A stretch of 64,000 nt of DNA from Bacillota bacterium (GCA_021768085.1 JAETOJ010000001.1:117212-181211), one strand, 5' to 3'. Positions 8,696 through 19,714 are shown, counted from the stretch's first letter. Translations and numbers: made by a program. The notes: generated by a model from the letters alone, not told the origin.

Positions 8696-8913
8696 TACCG
8701 GTTGACCTCCCGCTTGTCCGTGCGGCCCATGAGCCAGTCTACCGATACATCGTAAAAATCCGCGAGTTTGATAAGCGTATCATAGTGGGTTTTGGCGCCG
8801 TCCGCTTCCAAGCGGCTATATGTCCTCAGCGGCATATCTACGGCTCGGGCCACCTTCTCCTGCGTCCAATTATGTTCTTCCCGCAGAATTCTCAATCTTT
8901 CGTTAAAAATCAT
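8695..8913 (-). CDS. Cro/C1-type helix-turn-helix regulator
   Basis: This 72-residue XRE-family regulator has the domain LREEHNWTQEKVARAVDMPL followed by TYSRLEADGAKTHYDTLIKLADFYDVSVDWLMG, the standard phage-repressor layout ending in the DWLMG signature. It is the first gene of the ybeY-era unit and overlaps ybeY by one base. Its promoter region is shared with a divergent small gene and contains a palindrome over both -10 elements. It probably represses itself, and thereby ybeY/era, together with the divergent gene; this is inference. Confidence 0.85.
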   Translation of the reverse strand: MIFNERLRILREEHNWTQEKVARAVDMPLRTYSRLEADGAKTHYDTLIKLADFYDVSVDWLMGRTDKREVNR

Positions 8914-8925
8914 AGCGCACTCCTA

Positions 8926-8956
8926 TTGACAAATGTTCTTCATCGCATTATAATGC
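8926..8956 (+). promoter_or_regulatory. Consensus sigma-A promoter with palindromic -10
   Basis: TTGACA at 8926-8931, a 17-bp spacer and TATAAT at 8949-8954 form a perfect housekeeping promoter facing the small gene at 9009. The -10 lies in the palindrome GCATTATAATGC (8945-8956), which also supplies a TATAAT on the minus strand, with TTGCAA 18 bp upstream of it, for the XRE-ybeY-era transcript. The two promoters therefore overlap. Confidence 0.85.
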
Positions 8957-9008
8957 AGATAAATATTGGCTTGCAACTATTGGCCTGACATATTCGGAGG
9001 AGCTTTCG

Positions 9009-9191
9009 ATGGAATCTACTATCCCGGTCATTGTGGAACAGCTCTACCGCTATTTCGTCACCGAACCCGATCCCCGCTTCTGGCCCGATTACCTTCGGGA
9101 TCTCCCCATCCAGGGCCACGGCCTCTGGTCATTCTACCAGGGTCTATGTCTCGGGATGCAGCTTACCGACGCCTGTCTGGAAAAGGTGTAA
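9009..9191 (+). CDS. Small hypothetical protein
   Basis: This 60-residue protein starts at an ATG preceded by GGAGGA at a good distance and by a consensus promoter, so expression is likely. It is acidic to neutral with aromatic residues (QLYRYF, RFWPDYL, LWSFYQGL) and no signal peptide, membrane segment or family motif I recognise. It is divergent from, and shares an operator-like palindrome with, the XRE regulator gene. It ends just before a large inverted repeat. Confidence 0.7.
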   Translation: MESTIPVIVEQLYRYFVTEPDPRFWPDYLRDLPIQGHGLWSFYQGLCLGMQLTDACLEKV

Positions 9192-9206
9192 CGCGATCTG
9201 TCTCGT

Positions 9207-9298
9207 GGAGCGGCAGGCCAGGGCTCGACCGGAGGGCCAGTCCTCAGCGCCCCGTAGCCTTGGGCTGGCCTGTAGAGAGAGCCCTGGCCTGCCGCTCC
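9207..9298. repeat. 92-bp element with perfect 20-bp inverted repeat ends
   Basis: Arms 9207-9226 and 9279-9298 are exact inverted repeats, and GGCCAG/CTGGCC inside (9235-9240, 9265-9270) extends the fold. It fills the gap between two convergent genes (the small gene at 9009 and phoH). No T-run follows either arm. It may be a MITE-like repeat, a structured RNA or a convergent transcription barrier. Confidence 0.65.
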
Positions 9299-9311
9299 TC
9301 TCCCGCTGTCC

Positions 9312-10289
<978 letters not shown>

Positions 10290-10444
10290 GGATCGTTTCT
10301 CCTTTGTAGTGCTGAGCCGTCGTGAGCAGCGCGGATGAAGCGGAGCAAGACAAAGGCCCAAGGCCCGCAAGGCGGGGCTGGGTTTTGCCCGAGCCGCAGC
10401 GAGGCCGCGCGTTGCGAGCACGAAGCGTGATTTCATACGGCCTG

Positions 10445-11713
10445 TCAGCCGCTGTCTTTGGTATCCTCCGGTGGGGTTGTCACGCTTTCCCCGTACACCC
10501 GCCCCACTTCCCCGTCCCGCTCCACGGTGCGGCCGATCTCCTCCCGGCACTCCGCCAGCAGGGTGACCGTCAGCCGTCCGTTCTCCTGCCGGGTGACAAA
10601 GTCGGTACGCAGGACCTCGCCCTTTCGGGCCTCCATCAGCTCCTCCAGCCGGAACAGCAGCAGCTCCTTCAGCTCCCCGGCCGCCGTTTCCGCGTCCACC
10701 GGCTCCTCCCGGAGGGTGTAGCCCCGGCGGGTGACGGTGGTGAGGGAGGCGGGCATGGGCCGCCCGAACAGGGTCAGATCCGAAGTCTCTGTTATTTTAT
10801 CATATCTCCCACCGGAAATGCTACTGTTTTCAAAAAAATCCAGATCAAACCACAAAATTTTTATGTGATACCCCCGTACCTCCTCCCCGGTGTACTCCTT
10901 CCTCTGCCCGGTGAGGGGGATGGTCTCCTCCAGAGTGCGCCAGGTTCGGGCGGTGACACTGCCCGCGGCGTGCACCACCAGGCTGCCCAGATCCACCGTC
11001 CCCCCCTCCGGCTCCTTTAGATCCAGCACGCCAGAGATCAGGGTCTCCCCTTTGGTCACCACGTCGCCGTCTCGAAACATGGCCCGGCCGGAATCAGCCT
11101 GAATGTCCTCGATGATGCCGTCCGCTGCCGCCACGATGTCGGCGGGCACGTCCTCCTTTAGCAGCTCCGGAGCCTTTTCCACCTCCCGGACGATGATCTC
11201 CGCCCGGGTGCCGTAGATGTTCACCGCCAGGTAGGACAGCTCAGGCAGGCCCAGCAGGGCGGTATTGGCCGCCTCCCGTTCCCGAATGGCGGGGCCGTAG
11301 GCCCCGGGCCGCACTCCCGCCCGCTGGAGCTGGGACAGGATCACGGCGGTGGGCACCCGCTGGTTGCCCGTCACCTCGATCACCAGCACGAACCGGGACA
11401 GGAAGCTCACCGCCAGCACGCACAGGCCCAGCCCCAGCAGAAAGCCCCAGCGGTGCTCCACCATTCGCTCCGCCGCCACCGCCCCCCCCCGGCGGCTTCG
11501 CTCCTTTAGCTCGCACATGGCCCGCCGGGCCAGCTCGTCCAGCCGCTTGCGATCCCGGAGGGCCACCCGGAAGGTGAAGCTGGTCTCGTCCGTCCAGCGC
11601 AGCCGCCAAAATGGCAGCCGGTTCTGGGCGCACAGGTTCAGCAGCCGCTCCGGGAAAGCCCCGGTGACGGCAATCTCCACATAGCCCAGCAGCAGATTGA
11701 TGAGTTTTTTCAT
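10445..11713 (-). CDS. yqfD: Sporulation protein YqfD
   Basis: YqfD is needed for late (stage IV) sporulation in Bacillus; its biochemical role is unknown. The 422 residues show the conserved N-terminus (LLGYVEIAVTGAFPERLLN), a membrane segment near 89-110 (GFLLGLGLCVLAVSFLSRFV), a POTRA-like region (VTGNQRVPTAVIL) and the C-terminal YqfD fold with VVTKGETLISG. It lies downstream of yqfC as in other spore formers, with phoH next on the same strand. Confidence 0.93.
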   Translation of the reverse strand: MKKLINLLLGYVEIAVTGAFPERLLNLCAQNRLPFWRLRWTDETSFTFRVALRDRKRLDELARRAMCELKERSRRGGAVAAERMVEHRWGFLLGLGLCVLAVSFLSRFVLVIEVTGNQRVPTAVILSQLQRAGVRPGAYGPAIREREAANTALLGLPELSYLAVNIYGTRAEIIVREVEKAPELLKEDVPADIVAAADGIIEDIQADSGRAMFRDGDVVTKGETLISGVLDLKEPEGGTVDLGSLVVHAAGSVTARTWRTLEETIPLTGQRKEYTGEEVRGYHIKILWFDLDFFENSSISGGRYDKITETSDLTLFGRPMPASLTTVTRRGYTLREEPVDAETAAGELKELLLFRLEELMEARKGEVLRTDFVTRQENGRLTVTLLAECREEIGRTVERDGEVGRVYGESVTTPPEDTKDSG

Positions 11714-11817
11714 GATCCCAAACCCTTTTCAAACCAGATCCACGTCTCGTTGCCGACGGACAACTTCCCGCCTACATCCCCGTTGGTAACGGCTTCAAGC
11801 TCGTGAGTCTAAGACTC

Positions 11818-11853
11818 TTTTGGTTCTTTTTCTCTCGAGAAAAAGAACCAAAA
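11818..11853. repeat. Long AT/GC-block palindrome between yqfC and yqfD
   Basis: GGTTCTTTTTCTC (11822-11834) is exactly inverted at 11837-11849 and the symmetry extends through T/A runs on both sides, giving 17 bp per arm with a two-base loop. On either strand the hairpin is followed by A rather than T, so it is not a classical terminator. It may be a dispersed palindromic repeat. Confidence 0.6.
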
Positions 11854-11858
11854 AAGAA

Positions 11859-12134
11859 CTACCGCATGAATTCCACCGCCCGGATCTCGCCGGTGATCAG
11901 CAGCTCCTCCGGCGTCATGGCCCGTAGCTCCAGACCCTGGCCTCGCACCAGCACCACCATCTTCCCCCCGGATATGTGGATCTCCTCTGTTCCGTAGGCC
12001 AGAATGCCCCGGTGAGGGGCCATGCGGAGCTCCCCGTCCCCTATGATCTCCACCCGGGGCGCCCCCGCCACCGCGTCGGCGGGCAGGTCAAACACCCGGG
12101 AGGCTCGGGCCAGCAGGCCCTCCTTTTCCCCCAC
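11859..12134 (-). CDS. yqfC: Sporulation protein YqfC
   Basis: This 91-residue protein matches YqfC/YabP-type sporulation proteins: VFDLPADAVAGAPRVEIIGD, then HRGILAYGTEEIHISGG and a TPEELLITGEIRAVEF end, collinear with Bacillus YqfC. The only sensible start is GTG at 12134, with AGAGG about eight bases upstream; the same frame stays open far into the antisense of the neighbouring gene, which could mislead start prediction. It is paired with yqfD downstream. Confidence 0.85.
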   Translation of the reverse strand: MGEKEGLLARASRVFDLPADAVAGAPRVEIIGDGELRMAPHRGILAYGTEEIHISGGKMVVLVRGQGLELRAMTPEELLITGEIRAVEFMR

Positions 12135-12198
12135 AGCAATCACCTCTGGCAAGAATATGCGGCCGCCCGGCCCCACTTGCCTGTCCGCCGGAATTTCG

Positions 12199-12227
12199 TG
12201 GACTTTTCCCGCGGAACGTGGTAAACT
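12199..12227 (+). promoter_or_regulatory. Probable promoter of the pseudouridine synthase gene
   Basis: TGGACT at 12199-12204, 17 bp, then TAAACT at 12222-12227, 55 bp before the start codon on the plus strand. Both elements deviate from consensus, so it is only plausible. Confidence 0.45.
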
Positions 12228-12281
12228 ATCCTGGAAGTCAAAAAATGCATCCTGCCCCAGGCGGCAGAAAAGGCGGTTACT

Positions 12282-13169
12282 ATGGAACATAATGAAAAAC
12301 GGCGGGAGCCCGCCGTCTACACCGTGGACGCACCCGACACCCTGCTCCCCTTCCTGCTGGCCCACGTGAAGGGCAAGAGCCGGAACAATGTGAAGTCCCT
12401 GCTGTCCCGGCGGCTGGTGGCGGTGGACGGCGTGCCCCTCTCCCGGTTCGATACCCCGCTGCTGCCCGGGCAGCAGGTGAGCATTCTTTCCTTCTCCGCC
12501 CCCAGGGCGGACGCGCTGCCCTTCCCCATCCTTTATGAGGACGAGCACCTCATCGTGGTGAACAAGCCCGCCAAGCTGCTCAGCGTGGCCACCGACAGGG
12601 AGAAAACCCGCACCGCCTACCACATGGTCACCGACTACGTGAAGGCCCGGCGGGTGGATGACCGGATCTTCGTGCTCCACCGGCTGGATCGGGACACGTC
12701 GGGGGTGCTGATGTTCGCCCGGGACGCGGAGACGAAGGAACTGTTCCAGTCCCGGTGGAACGAGATCGTCACCCGCCGGGGCTATCTGGCGGTGGTGGAG
12801 GGGGTACCCAAGCCCGTCCAGGACACCATCCGCTCCTATCTCGTGGAGACGGACACCCACCTGAGCTTTTCCGGCGCGCCGGGGAAGGGGGCCAAGGAGG
12901 CCGTCACCAGCTACCAGATTGTAAAGGCTGGGAACGGATACGCCCTGCTGGACATCTCCATTGAGACGGGGCGGAAGAACCAGATCCGGGTGCACATGAA
13001 GGAAAAGGGCTGCCCCGTGGCGGGGGACAAGCAGTACGGGGCCCGCACCAACCCCATCGGGCGGCTGTGCCTCCACGCCAATGAGCTGTCCTTCATCCAT
13101 CCCGCTACCAGGGAACCTGTCACCTTCAGGGCCAAAATGCCCCGGGATTTTAACCGGGTATTCCGATAA
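12282..13169 (+). CDS. RluA-family pseudouridine synthase
   Basis: This 295-residue enzyme should isomerise uridines in rRNA or tRNA. It has an S4-like RNA-binding region near 20-55 (SRNNVKSLLSRRLVAVDG), the RluA catalytic motif HRLDRDTSGVLMFA with the active Asp near 130, and the downstream TGRKNQIRVHM and GDKQYG motifs. It is one of the few plus-strand genes here, divergent from yqfC and convergent with rpoD, with a shared bidirectional terminator. The target base (RluC/RluD/RluB-like) cannot be decided. Confidence 0.92.
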   Translation: MEHNEKRREPAVYTVDAPDTLLPFLLAHVKGKSRNNVKSLLSRRLVAVDGVPLSRFDTPLLPGQQVSILSFSAPRADALPFPILYEDEHLIVVNKPAKLLSVATDREKTRTAYHMVTDYVKARRVDDRIFVLHRLDRDTSGVLMFARDAETKELFQSRWNEIVTRRGYLAVVEGVPKPVQDTIRSYLVETDTHLSFSGAPGKGAKEAVTSYQIVKAGNGYALLDISIETGRKNQIRVHMKEKGCPVAGDKQYGARTNPIGRLCLHANELSFIHPATREPVTFRAKMPRDFNRVFR

Positions 13170-13175
13170 ACCGGC

Positions 13176-13209
13176 AAAAGCCCGTCTCCGAACCCGGAGA
13201 CGGGCTTTT
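13176..13209. terminator. Bidirectional terminator
   Basis: Arms 13176-13190 and 13195-13209 (AAAAGCCCGTCTCCG and its complement) enclose a four-base loop, with A/T tails on both sides. It serves the plus-strand pseudouridine synthase and the minus-strand rpoD. Confidence 0.92.
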
Positions 13210-13218
13210 CTCATAAAG

Positions 13219-14523
<1,305 letters not shown>

Positions 14524-14530
14524 TGGTCTT

Positions 14531-16312
14531 TCATCCTCCATAGGCTTTTTTCTGTTTGAGTACATCCTTCAGGGCTCCGAGATCCCGCTCGTCCGATATG
14601 TCCTTCCTGCTCTGTTCCAGCAGGATCACCTGCTTATAGTCCTCCAGCGCCGCCGCCGCGGTCGCCCGGGGCTGGTTCTCCTGGACGGCGGCGGAGAGCT
14701 GATCCATCTCCTCTGGGGTCAGCTGCCCCTCCAGGGCAGGCAGGGCGACGCTCTTGCCCTCCCTCCACCTGTCCCGCAGCAGCACAAACGCCTTTTTCAG
14801 CAGCGGCGAGGTGAAGTGCTCCTCGTTCAGCGGCTCCATCTGCCGGAAGTAGTCGCCGTCCAGCAGCACAATCCGCAGCACGCCCTCCTCCGCCCGGGCG
14901 GAGCGGACATTCTCATACCGCAGATCCCGGCTCCTGGGCTGGAGCTCCCGGACGGGGGCCAGGTTCCGGCGCTCCTCCTGCTTCCGGGCCTCCCGGTGGC
15001 GCCTCTGCCGCTGGCGCTCCACCTCCTGGAGCACCGCCTCCTTGGACACCCCCGCCGTCTCGGCGCACCGGCCGGCGTAGATCTCCCGCTCCACCGGGCT
15101 GGGCAGGCCGGCCACCACCTCCGCTGCCGCCAGCAAGTACTGGGCCCGCTGGTCATCCCGGTTTAGGTCGAACTGATCCCGCACCACGCTCAGGCGGTAC
15201 TCGGCGGAGTTGGCGCTGCCCTCCATCAGTTCCTCGAAGGCGGCGGGGCCGCAGTTCTTAATATAGTCGTCCGCGTCCTGCTTCACCAGCTCTCCGGACT
15301 GGGTGCGGCGGCGGGGCAGGCGCAGCACCTTCACCCCGATCTCCGAGCTGCGCAGCAGGGCGATGGCCCGCTGGGTGGCGTCCTCCCCGGCGGCGTCGTT
15401 GTCGTAGCACAGCACCAGCTCCTTGGTATACCGCCCCAGCAGGCGCACGTGCTCCTCCGTCAAGGCGGTGCCCATGGTGGCCACCGTGTTGTCAAAGCCC
15501 GCCTGATGCAGGGTGATCACGTCGATGTTCCCCTCCACCAGAATGAAGTTGGGCCGCTTGGTCTTTTTGGCGTAGTTCAGTCCATAGAGGATGGATCGCT
15601 TTTTGAAAATCGCCGTCTCCGGCGTGTTCAGGTACTTGGGGGTGGAGTCGTCCATCACCCGGCTGGTGAAGCCGATCACGTCCCCCCGCACGTCGATGAC
15701 GGGCAGCATCAGGCGGTTGCGGTACTTGTCGTACACGCCGCCCCCCTTGCCCGCCACCGCCAGGCCCGCTTCGATGAGATCCGCCTTCTCATAGCCCTTG
15801 TCCGCCATGGCCAGGATCAGGCTGTCCCAGGCGTCGGGGGCCGCCCCCAGGCCAAACCGGGCGGAAAACCCGGGGCTGATCCGCCGCTTGTCCCGGATGT
15901 AGGACGCCACCTCCGACCCCCGGGGGTCGGACAGCATGGAGCGGTAGAATCGGGCGGCCTCCTTGTTGAGCTCCAGAATACGCGCCCGCCGTTCCCGCCA
16001 CCGGCCGTCGCCGCCGGTGTCCTCCGGCATCTGAAGCCCCGCCTGCTCCGCCAGCTTCCGCACCGCGTCCGGGAAGGACAGGTTCTCCATCTCCATGAGG
16101 AACCGGGCCGCCCCGCCCCCCTTGCCGCAGCCAAAGCAGTGGAAGATCTGCCGGGATTCGTTGACGGAGAAGGAGGGGGTTTTTTCGTGGTGGAAGGGGC
16201 ACAGCCCCCAGTAGTTTCCCCCTTTTTTGGTCAGGGGCACATAGGCGGAAACCACGTCCACAATATTGATCCTGCTGTTCAGGTCGTCCAGAAAGGACTC
16301 GGGTATGGCCAT
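14531..16312 (-). CDS. dnaG: DNA primase
   Basis: DnaG makes RNA primers for replication with the DnaB helicase. The 593 residues begin with the zinc ribbon (C38, H41, C59, C62 in [11 protein letters not shown] and FHCFGCGKG), then the TOPRIM core with VEGNIDVI and YDNDAAG, then a variable C-terminal helicase-binding part. The start at 16312 matches the family N-terminus ([19 protein letters not shown]). It is upstream of rpoD on the same strand. Confidence 0.97.
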   Translation of the reverse strand: MAIPESFLDDLNSRINIVDVVSAYVPLTKKGGNYWGLCPFHHEKTPSFSVNESRQIFHCFGCGKGGGAARFLMEMENLSFPDAVRKLAEQAGLQMPEDTGGDGRWRERRARILELNKEAARFYRSMLSDPRGSEVASYIRDKRRISPGFSARFGLGAAPDAWDSLILAMADKGYEKADLIEAGLAVAGKGGGVYDKYRNRLMLPVIDVRGDVIGFTSRVMDDSTPKYLNTPETAIFKKRSILYGLNYAKKTKRPNFILVEGNIDVITLHQAGFDNTVATMGTALTEEHVRLLGRYTKELVLCYDNDAAGEDATQRAIALLRSSEIGVKVLRLPRRRTQSGELVKQDADDYIKNCGPAAFEELMEGSANSAEYRLSVVRDQFDLNRDDQRAQYLLAAAEVVAGLPSPVEREIYAGRCAETAGVSKEAVLQEVERQRQRRHREARKQEERRNLAPVRELQPRSRDLRYENVRSARAEEGVLRIVLLDGDYFRQMEPLNEEHFTSPLLKKAFVLLRDRWREGKSVALPALEGQLTPEEMDQLSAAVQENQPRATAAAALEDYKQVILLEQSRKDISDERDLGALKDVLKQKKAYGG

Positions 16313-16367
16313 GGTTCCACCTCCGCATCATAGCCAAATTTGCCCCGTTTTACACGGTTTTGGAAAT

Positions 16368-16997
16368 TTATCGGTCAATAGGGGCCGCTTTCCTCACTTC
16401 GCCCAGCTCCACAGCGGAAAACGCCCCGGCGGACAGCTCGGTGATCCCCGCCCGGAACGCCTCCGCCCCCTCCTCGGGCAGCAGGGCGTGGACGGTGACG
16501 GCGGCGGCGTACTCGATCTCCCCCAGCGCACCCCCCTGGGCGGCACAGGCCAGCTTCACCCGCTCCAGAAAACTGTAGGGGCACTCCACCGCCAGCTCCA
16601 GCCAGCGGCGCACCGCCGAGACGCCTGCCGCATCCAGGGCGTCCTTGGCGCTCTGGGTGTAGGCTCGCACCAGGCCCCCCGCACCCAACAGCACCCCGCC
16701 GAAATACCGGGTCACCACACAGCACACGTTGGCAACCCCCTCCTTCTGGAACACCCCCAGCATAGGCTGGCCCGCGGTGCCTTGGGGCTCCCCATCGTCG
16801 GAGTAGCGCACCGGGCCGTCCTGGATCAGGTAGCACCAGCAGTTGTGCCGGGCGTCGTGGTGCTTTTTTTTGACCTCGTCGATGCGGGCGCGGGCCTCCT
16901 CCTCCGTCTCCACCGGAAAGACCCGGCCGATGAAGGTGGAGCGTTTTTCGGTGAACTGCGTCTCTGAGGGGCGCGTGGGGACAAGATACTCCGTCAT
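16368..16997 (-). CDS. yigZ: YigZ/IMPACT family protein
   Basis: The function of this conserved family is uncertain; eukaryotic IMPACT regulates Gcn2 and bacterial YigZ may bind nucleic acid. The 209 residues from ATG 16997 show the N-terminal UPF0029 domain (KKKHHDARHNCWCYLI, SDDGEPQGTAGQPM, VTRYFGGVLLGAGGLVRAY) and a C-terminal DUF1949 ferredoxin-like domain. The start overlaps the dgt stop as ATGA, suggesting coupling. Confidence 0.92.
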   Translation of the reverse strand: MTEYLVPTRPSETQFTEKRSTFIGRVFPVETEEEARARIDEVKKKHHDARHNCWCYLIQDGPVRYSDDGEPQGTAGQPMLGVFQKEGVANVCCVVTRYFGGVLLGAGGLVRAYTQSAKDALDAAGVSAVRRWLELAVECPYSFLERVKLACAAQGGALGEIEYAAAVTVHALLPEEGAEAFRAGITELSAGAFSAVELGEVRKAAPIDR

Positions 16998-18004
16998 TTC
17001 ACCACCCACCCCTTCGGAATGAACAGATCCCCAAACTGCTCCACGGCGTAGGTGTCCGTCATGCCCGCAATGTAGTCCAGCACTGCCCGGTGTACGCCTT
17101 CCCGTAGGAGGATCTCTTGGTACTCCGGCGGCAGCTTGTCCGTATGCTTGCAATAATATTCAAACAGCAGGCAGATCATGTCCTCCGCCTTGCCCTCCTC
17201 CCCCTTGGCCAAGGGGTTGAAGTAGACGGACTCGAACATGAACGCCCTCAGCTCCCCCATGGCTTGGGCCACGGTTGGGGACTGCCGGATCTCGTCCCCC
17301 TCCCCGCTGGAGCGGATCACGTCCAGGGTTAGGGCCTCGATGCGCTCCCCATGGGTGTAGCCCAGAACCTCGGAGATATGGGCAGGGATGTCGGTGGGGA
17401 AGATGATACCCCCCCGCATGGCGTCGTCGATGTCGTGGTTGATGTAGGCAATCTTGTCCGCAAACCGCACCAGTTGGCCCTCCAGGGTGTCCGCCGGCCG
17501 GCCGGAGGTGTGGCACAGGATGCCGTCTCGCACTTCATGGCACAGGTTCAGCCCCGCCCCTTCGTTCTCCAACCGATCCACCACCCGCAGGGACTGCTCG
17601 TAGTGCCGGAAGCCCCCCTCCACCATCCGGGACAGGGCCCGCTCCCCGGCGTGGCCGAAGGGGGTGTGGCCCAGGTCGTGGGCCAGGGCCGCCGCCTCGG
17701 TGAGATCCTCGTTGAGGGCCAGCCCCCGGGCCATGGTGCGGGCGATGCGGGACACCTCCAGGGTGTGGGTCATGCGGGTGCGGTAGTGATCCCCCTCGGG
17801 CTGGAGGAACACCTGGGTCTTGTGCTTCAGCCGCCGAAAGGACTTGCAGTGCACCACCCGGTCGATGTCCCGCTGGAAGCAGGTTCGCATGGGACAGGGG
17901 GGGATGTCCACCGCCCGCCCTTTGGATTGGGCGGACAGGCAGGCCCGGGGGGAGAGGGTCTGCCGCTCCAGCGCCTCGGTGCGCTCCCGTATGCTTTGAT
18001 CCAT
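16994..18004 (-). CDS. dgt: Deoxyguanosinetriphosphate triphosphohydrolase-like protein
   Basis: HD-domain dNTPases of this group cleave dNTPs to deoxynucleosides and triphosphate, tuning dNTP pools. I choose ATG 18004 (336 residues) because AGGAGG lies just upstream and the family N-terminus begins there. Metal ligands are visible: H in RMTHTLEVSRIAR, the HD pair in AHDLGHTPFGHAGE, and a later D in FADKIAYINHDIDDA. Next to yigZ, with which it overlaps. Exact nucleotide preference is unknown. Confidence 0.9.
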   Translation of the reverse strand: MDQSIRERTEALERQTLSPRACLSAQSKGRAVDIPPCPMRTCFQRDIDRVVHCKSFRRLKHKTQVFLQPEGDHYRTRMTHTLEVSRIARTMARGLALNEDLTEAAALAHDLGHTPFGHAGERALSRMVEGGFRHYEQSLRVVDRLENEGAGLNLCHEVRDGILCHTSGRPADTLEGQLVRFADKIAYINHDIDDAMRGGIIFPTDIPAHISEVLGYTHGERIEALTLDVIRSSGEGDEIRQSPTVAQAMGELRAFMFESVYFNPLAKGEEGKAEDMICLLFEYYCKHTDKLPPEYQEILLREGVHRAVLDYIAGMTDTYAVEQFGDLFIPKGWVVK

Positions 18005-18183
18005 GTGCTGTCCCTCCTCGCACGCCCCGCGGGCGTTTTTTCCGTATACGCTCTTATACCCGGACGGCGAAGAAAAACCTTTTTTATTTTGAAAGATTTT
18101 CAAATTTATCAGCTTCGTCATATCCGTCCCCGCTCTCCCGTATACTCAGACAGCAGTTTGACCATATAAGAGGAGGGGACGCC

Positions 18184-19131
18184 ATGGAGGGGGCTGTGGG
18201 TCTGGCCCGGCTGCTGGTGCTGGCGGTGATCTTTGTCAACGGCTGGACGGACGCGCCCAACGCCATCGCCACCGCCGTGGGCTCCGGGGCGCTGTCCTTC
18301 CGCCGGGGGGTGGCGCTGGCGGCGGTGTGTAACTTCGCTGGGGCGGCCTTGGCCTGCCTGTGCTTCCCCGCCGTGGCGGACACGGTGGGGGAGCTGGTGT
18401 CCTTTGCCCAGCCCCGCTCCGGGGTGATCGCCCTGAACGCCGCCCTGCTGGCCATCGTGCTGTGGGCGGTGGCGGCCTGGCGGTTCGGCCTGCCCACCAG
18501 CGAGAGCCACGCCCTGCTGGCGGGCCTGTCCGGCGGGGCGCTGGCTTTAGGCGGCGGGCTGGCCCAGCTCAACGCCGGGGCGTGGATCCGGGCGCTGGCG
18601 GGGCTGGGGCTGTCCCTGCCCGCCGGGGCGCTGGCGGGGCGGATCCTCCGACGGGCGCTGGAGGGCCGGATCCGCCGCCCCGACCGGGGCCAGCGGTGGG
18701 CTGCCGCCCTCACCGCCCTGCTCCACGGCGCCCAGGACGGGCAGAAGTTCCTGGCCCTGCTCCTGTTGATCCACGGCTTCGGCCCGGACGGCAGGCCCTC
18801 CCGGCTGGGGCTGGCCCTGCTCACCGCCGGGGTGATGGCCCTGGGCACCGCCCTGGGCGGGAAGCCCATCGTGGAAAAGGTGGGCACCGAGCTGGCCCAG
18901 CTCTCCCCCACCGAGGGGCTGGCGGCGGATCTGGGGGCGGGGGCGGTGCTGTTGGTGTGCTCCGCCCTGGGGCTGCCCGTGTCCACCACCCACGCCAAAG
19001 TGGCCGCCGTGTGCGGCGCGGGCCGGCAGGCCAGCGGGGCGGTGATGGGTCAGATGGCGGGGGCGTGGATCCTCACCTTCCCCGCCTGCGGGGGAATCGC
19101 CTTCCTGTTGGCGCGGCTCATGACGGGATAA
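18184..19131 (+). CDS. PiT-family inorganic phosphate transporter
   Basis: This 315-residue permease should move phosphate (as metal-phosphate) by proton symport. The PiT signature NGWTDAPNAIATAV lies at 19-32 and is repeated in degenerate form in the second half (STTHAKVAAVCGAG). About ten membrane helices are predicted. It is shorter than E. coli PitA but typical of Firmicutes PiT proteins. The ATG at 18184 follows AGAGGAGGGG. No PhoU-like partner gene is adjacent. Confidence 0.9.
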   Translation: MEGAVGLARLLVLAVIFVNGWTDAPNAIATAVGSGALSFRRGVALAAVCNFAGAALACLCFPAVADTVGELVSFAQPRSGVIALNAALLAIVLWAVAAWRFGLPTSESHALLAGLSGGALALGGGLAQLNAGAWIRALAGLGLSLPAGALAGRILRRALEGRIRRPDRGQRWAAALTALLHGAQDGQKFLALLLLIHGFGPDGRPSRLGLALLTAGVMALGTALGGKPIVEKVGTELAQLSPTEGLAADLGAGAVLLVCSALGLPVSTTHAKVAAVCGAGRQASGAVMGQMAGAWILTFPACGGIAFLLARLMTG

Positions 19132-19164
19132 AAGTCCGACCCGCGCTGCGCGCGGGCCGGACTT
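19132..19164. terminator. Convergent terminator hairpin
   Basis: AAGTCCGxCCCGCGC and its complement form a 15-bp stem with one mismatch and a TGC loop, placed between the convergent phosphate transporter and pgsA genes. The T-tail is short on both strands. Confidence 0.7.
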
Positions 19165-19168
19165 GTTC

Positions 19169-19714
19169 TCACTTGTTCCAGTTCAGCACATCCCGGTTGA
19201 GGACAAAATACTCGATACCCGAGTACAGGGTGGTGGCGGCAATCACAATGACGCACACCCAGTCCAGGTAGTTGGGCATACCGCTCATAGGGCTGGGCGA
19301 AACCAGATGCATCAGGCACAGGCACACCATGGTGGAGGCGGTTTTCACCTTGCCCGACCACCCGGCGGCGATGACCCGCCCGTTGTCCACCGCCACCAGC
19401 CGCAGGCCGGACACGGCGAACTCCCGGGCGATGACGATCACCAGCGCCCAGTCCGGGAAGCGGCCCGCTCCGCAGAAGCAGACCATGGCGGTGAGCACCA
19501 GCACCTTGTCCGCCAGGGGATCCATGAACTTGCCAAAGTCGGTGACCTGGTTGTAATGCCGCGCGATGTAGCCATCCAGCAGATCCGTCAGGCTGGCAAC
19601 GACGAACACCGCCAGGGCGGCGTAGATGCTCCACGGGGCGTCAATGTGCCATAGGATGAGGTACACCGGGATCAGCACCACCCGTAGCATCGTCAGCTTG
19701 TTTGCCGTATTCAT
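19169..19714 (-). CDS. pgsA: CDP-diacylglycerol-glycerol-3-phosphate phosphatidyltransferase
   Basis: PgsA makes phosphatidylglycerophosphate, the committed step to phosphatidylglycerol. The 181 residues carry the CDP-alcohol phosphotransferase motif D-x2-DGYIAR-x8-G-x3-D-x3-D (DLLDGYIARHYNQVTDFGKF then MDPLADK) near 45-70 and several membrane helices. The ATG overlaps the rimO stop as ATGA. The rimO-pgsA order is common in Clostridia and Bacilli. Confidence 0.94.
   Translation of the reverse strand: MNTANKLTMLRVVLIPVYLILWHIDAPWSIYAALAVFVVASLTDLLDGYIARHYNQVTDFGKFMDPLADKVLVLTAMVCFCGAGRFPDWALVIVIAREFAVSGLRLVAVDNGRVIAAGWSGKVKTASTMVCLCLMHLVSPSPMSGMPNYLDWVCVIVIAATTLYSGIEYFVLNRDVLNWNK

Noticed and set aside
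10290..10550. Upstream extension of phoH by 87 codons
   Set aside because: No family similarity, and a good ribosome binding site precedes the ATG at 10289.
12135..13214. N-terminal continuation of the yqfC frame across the pseudouridine synthase gene
   Set aside because: Only the last ~90 residues match YqfC; the rest is antisense to a clear RluA-family gene.
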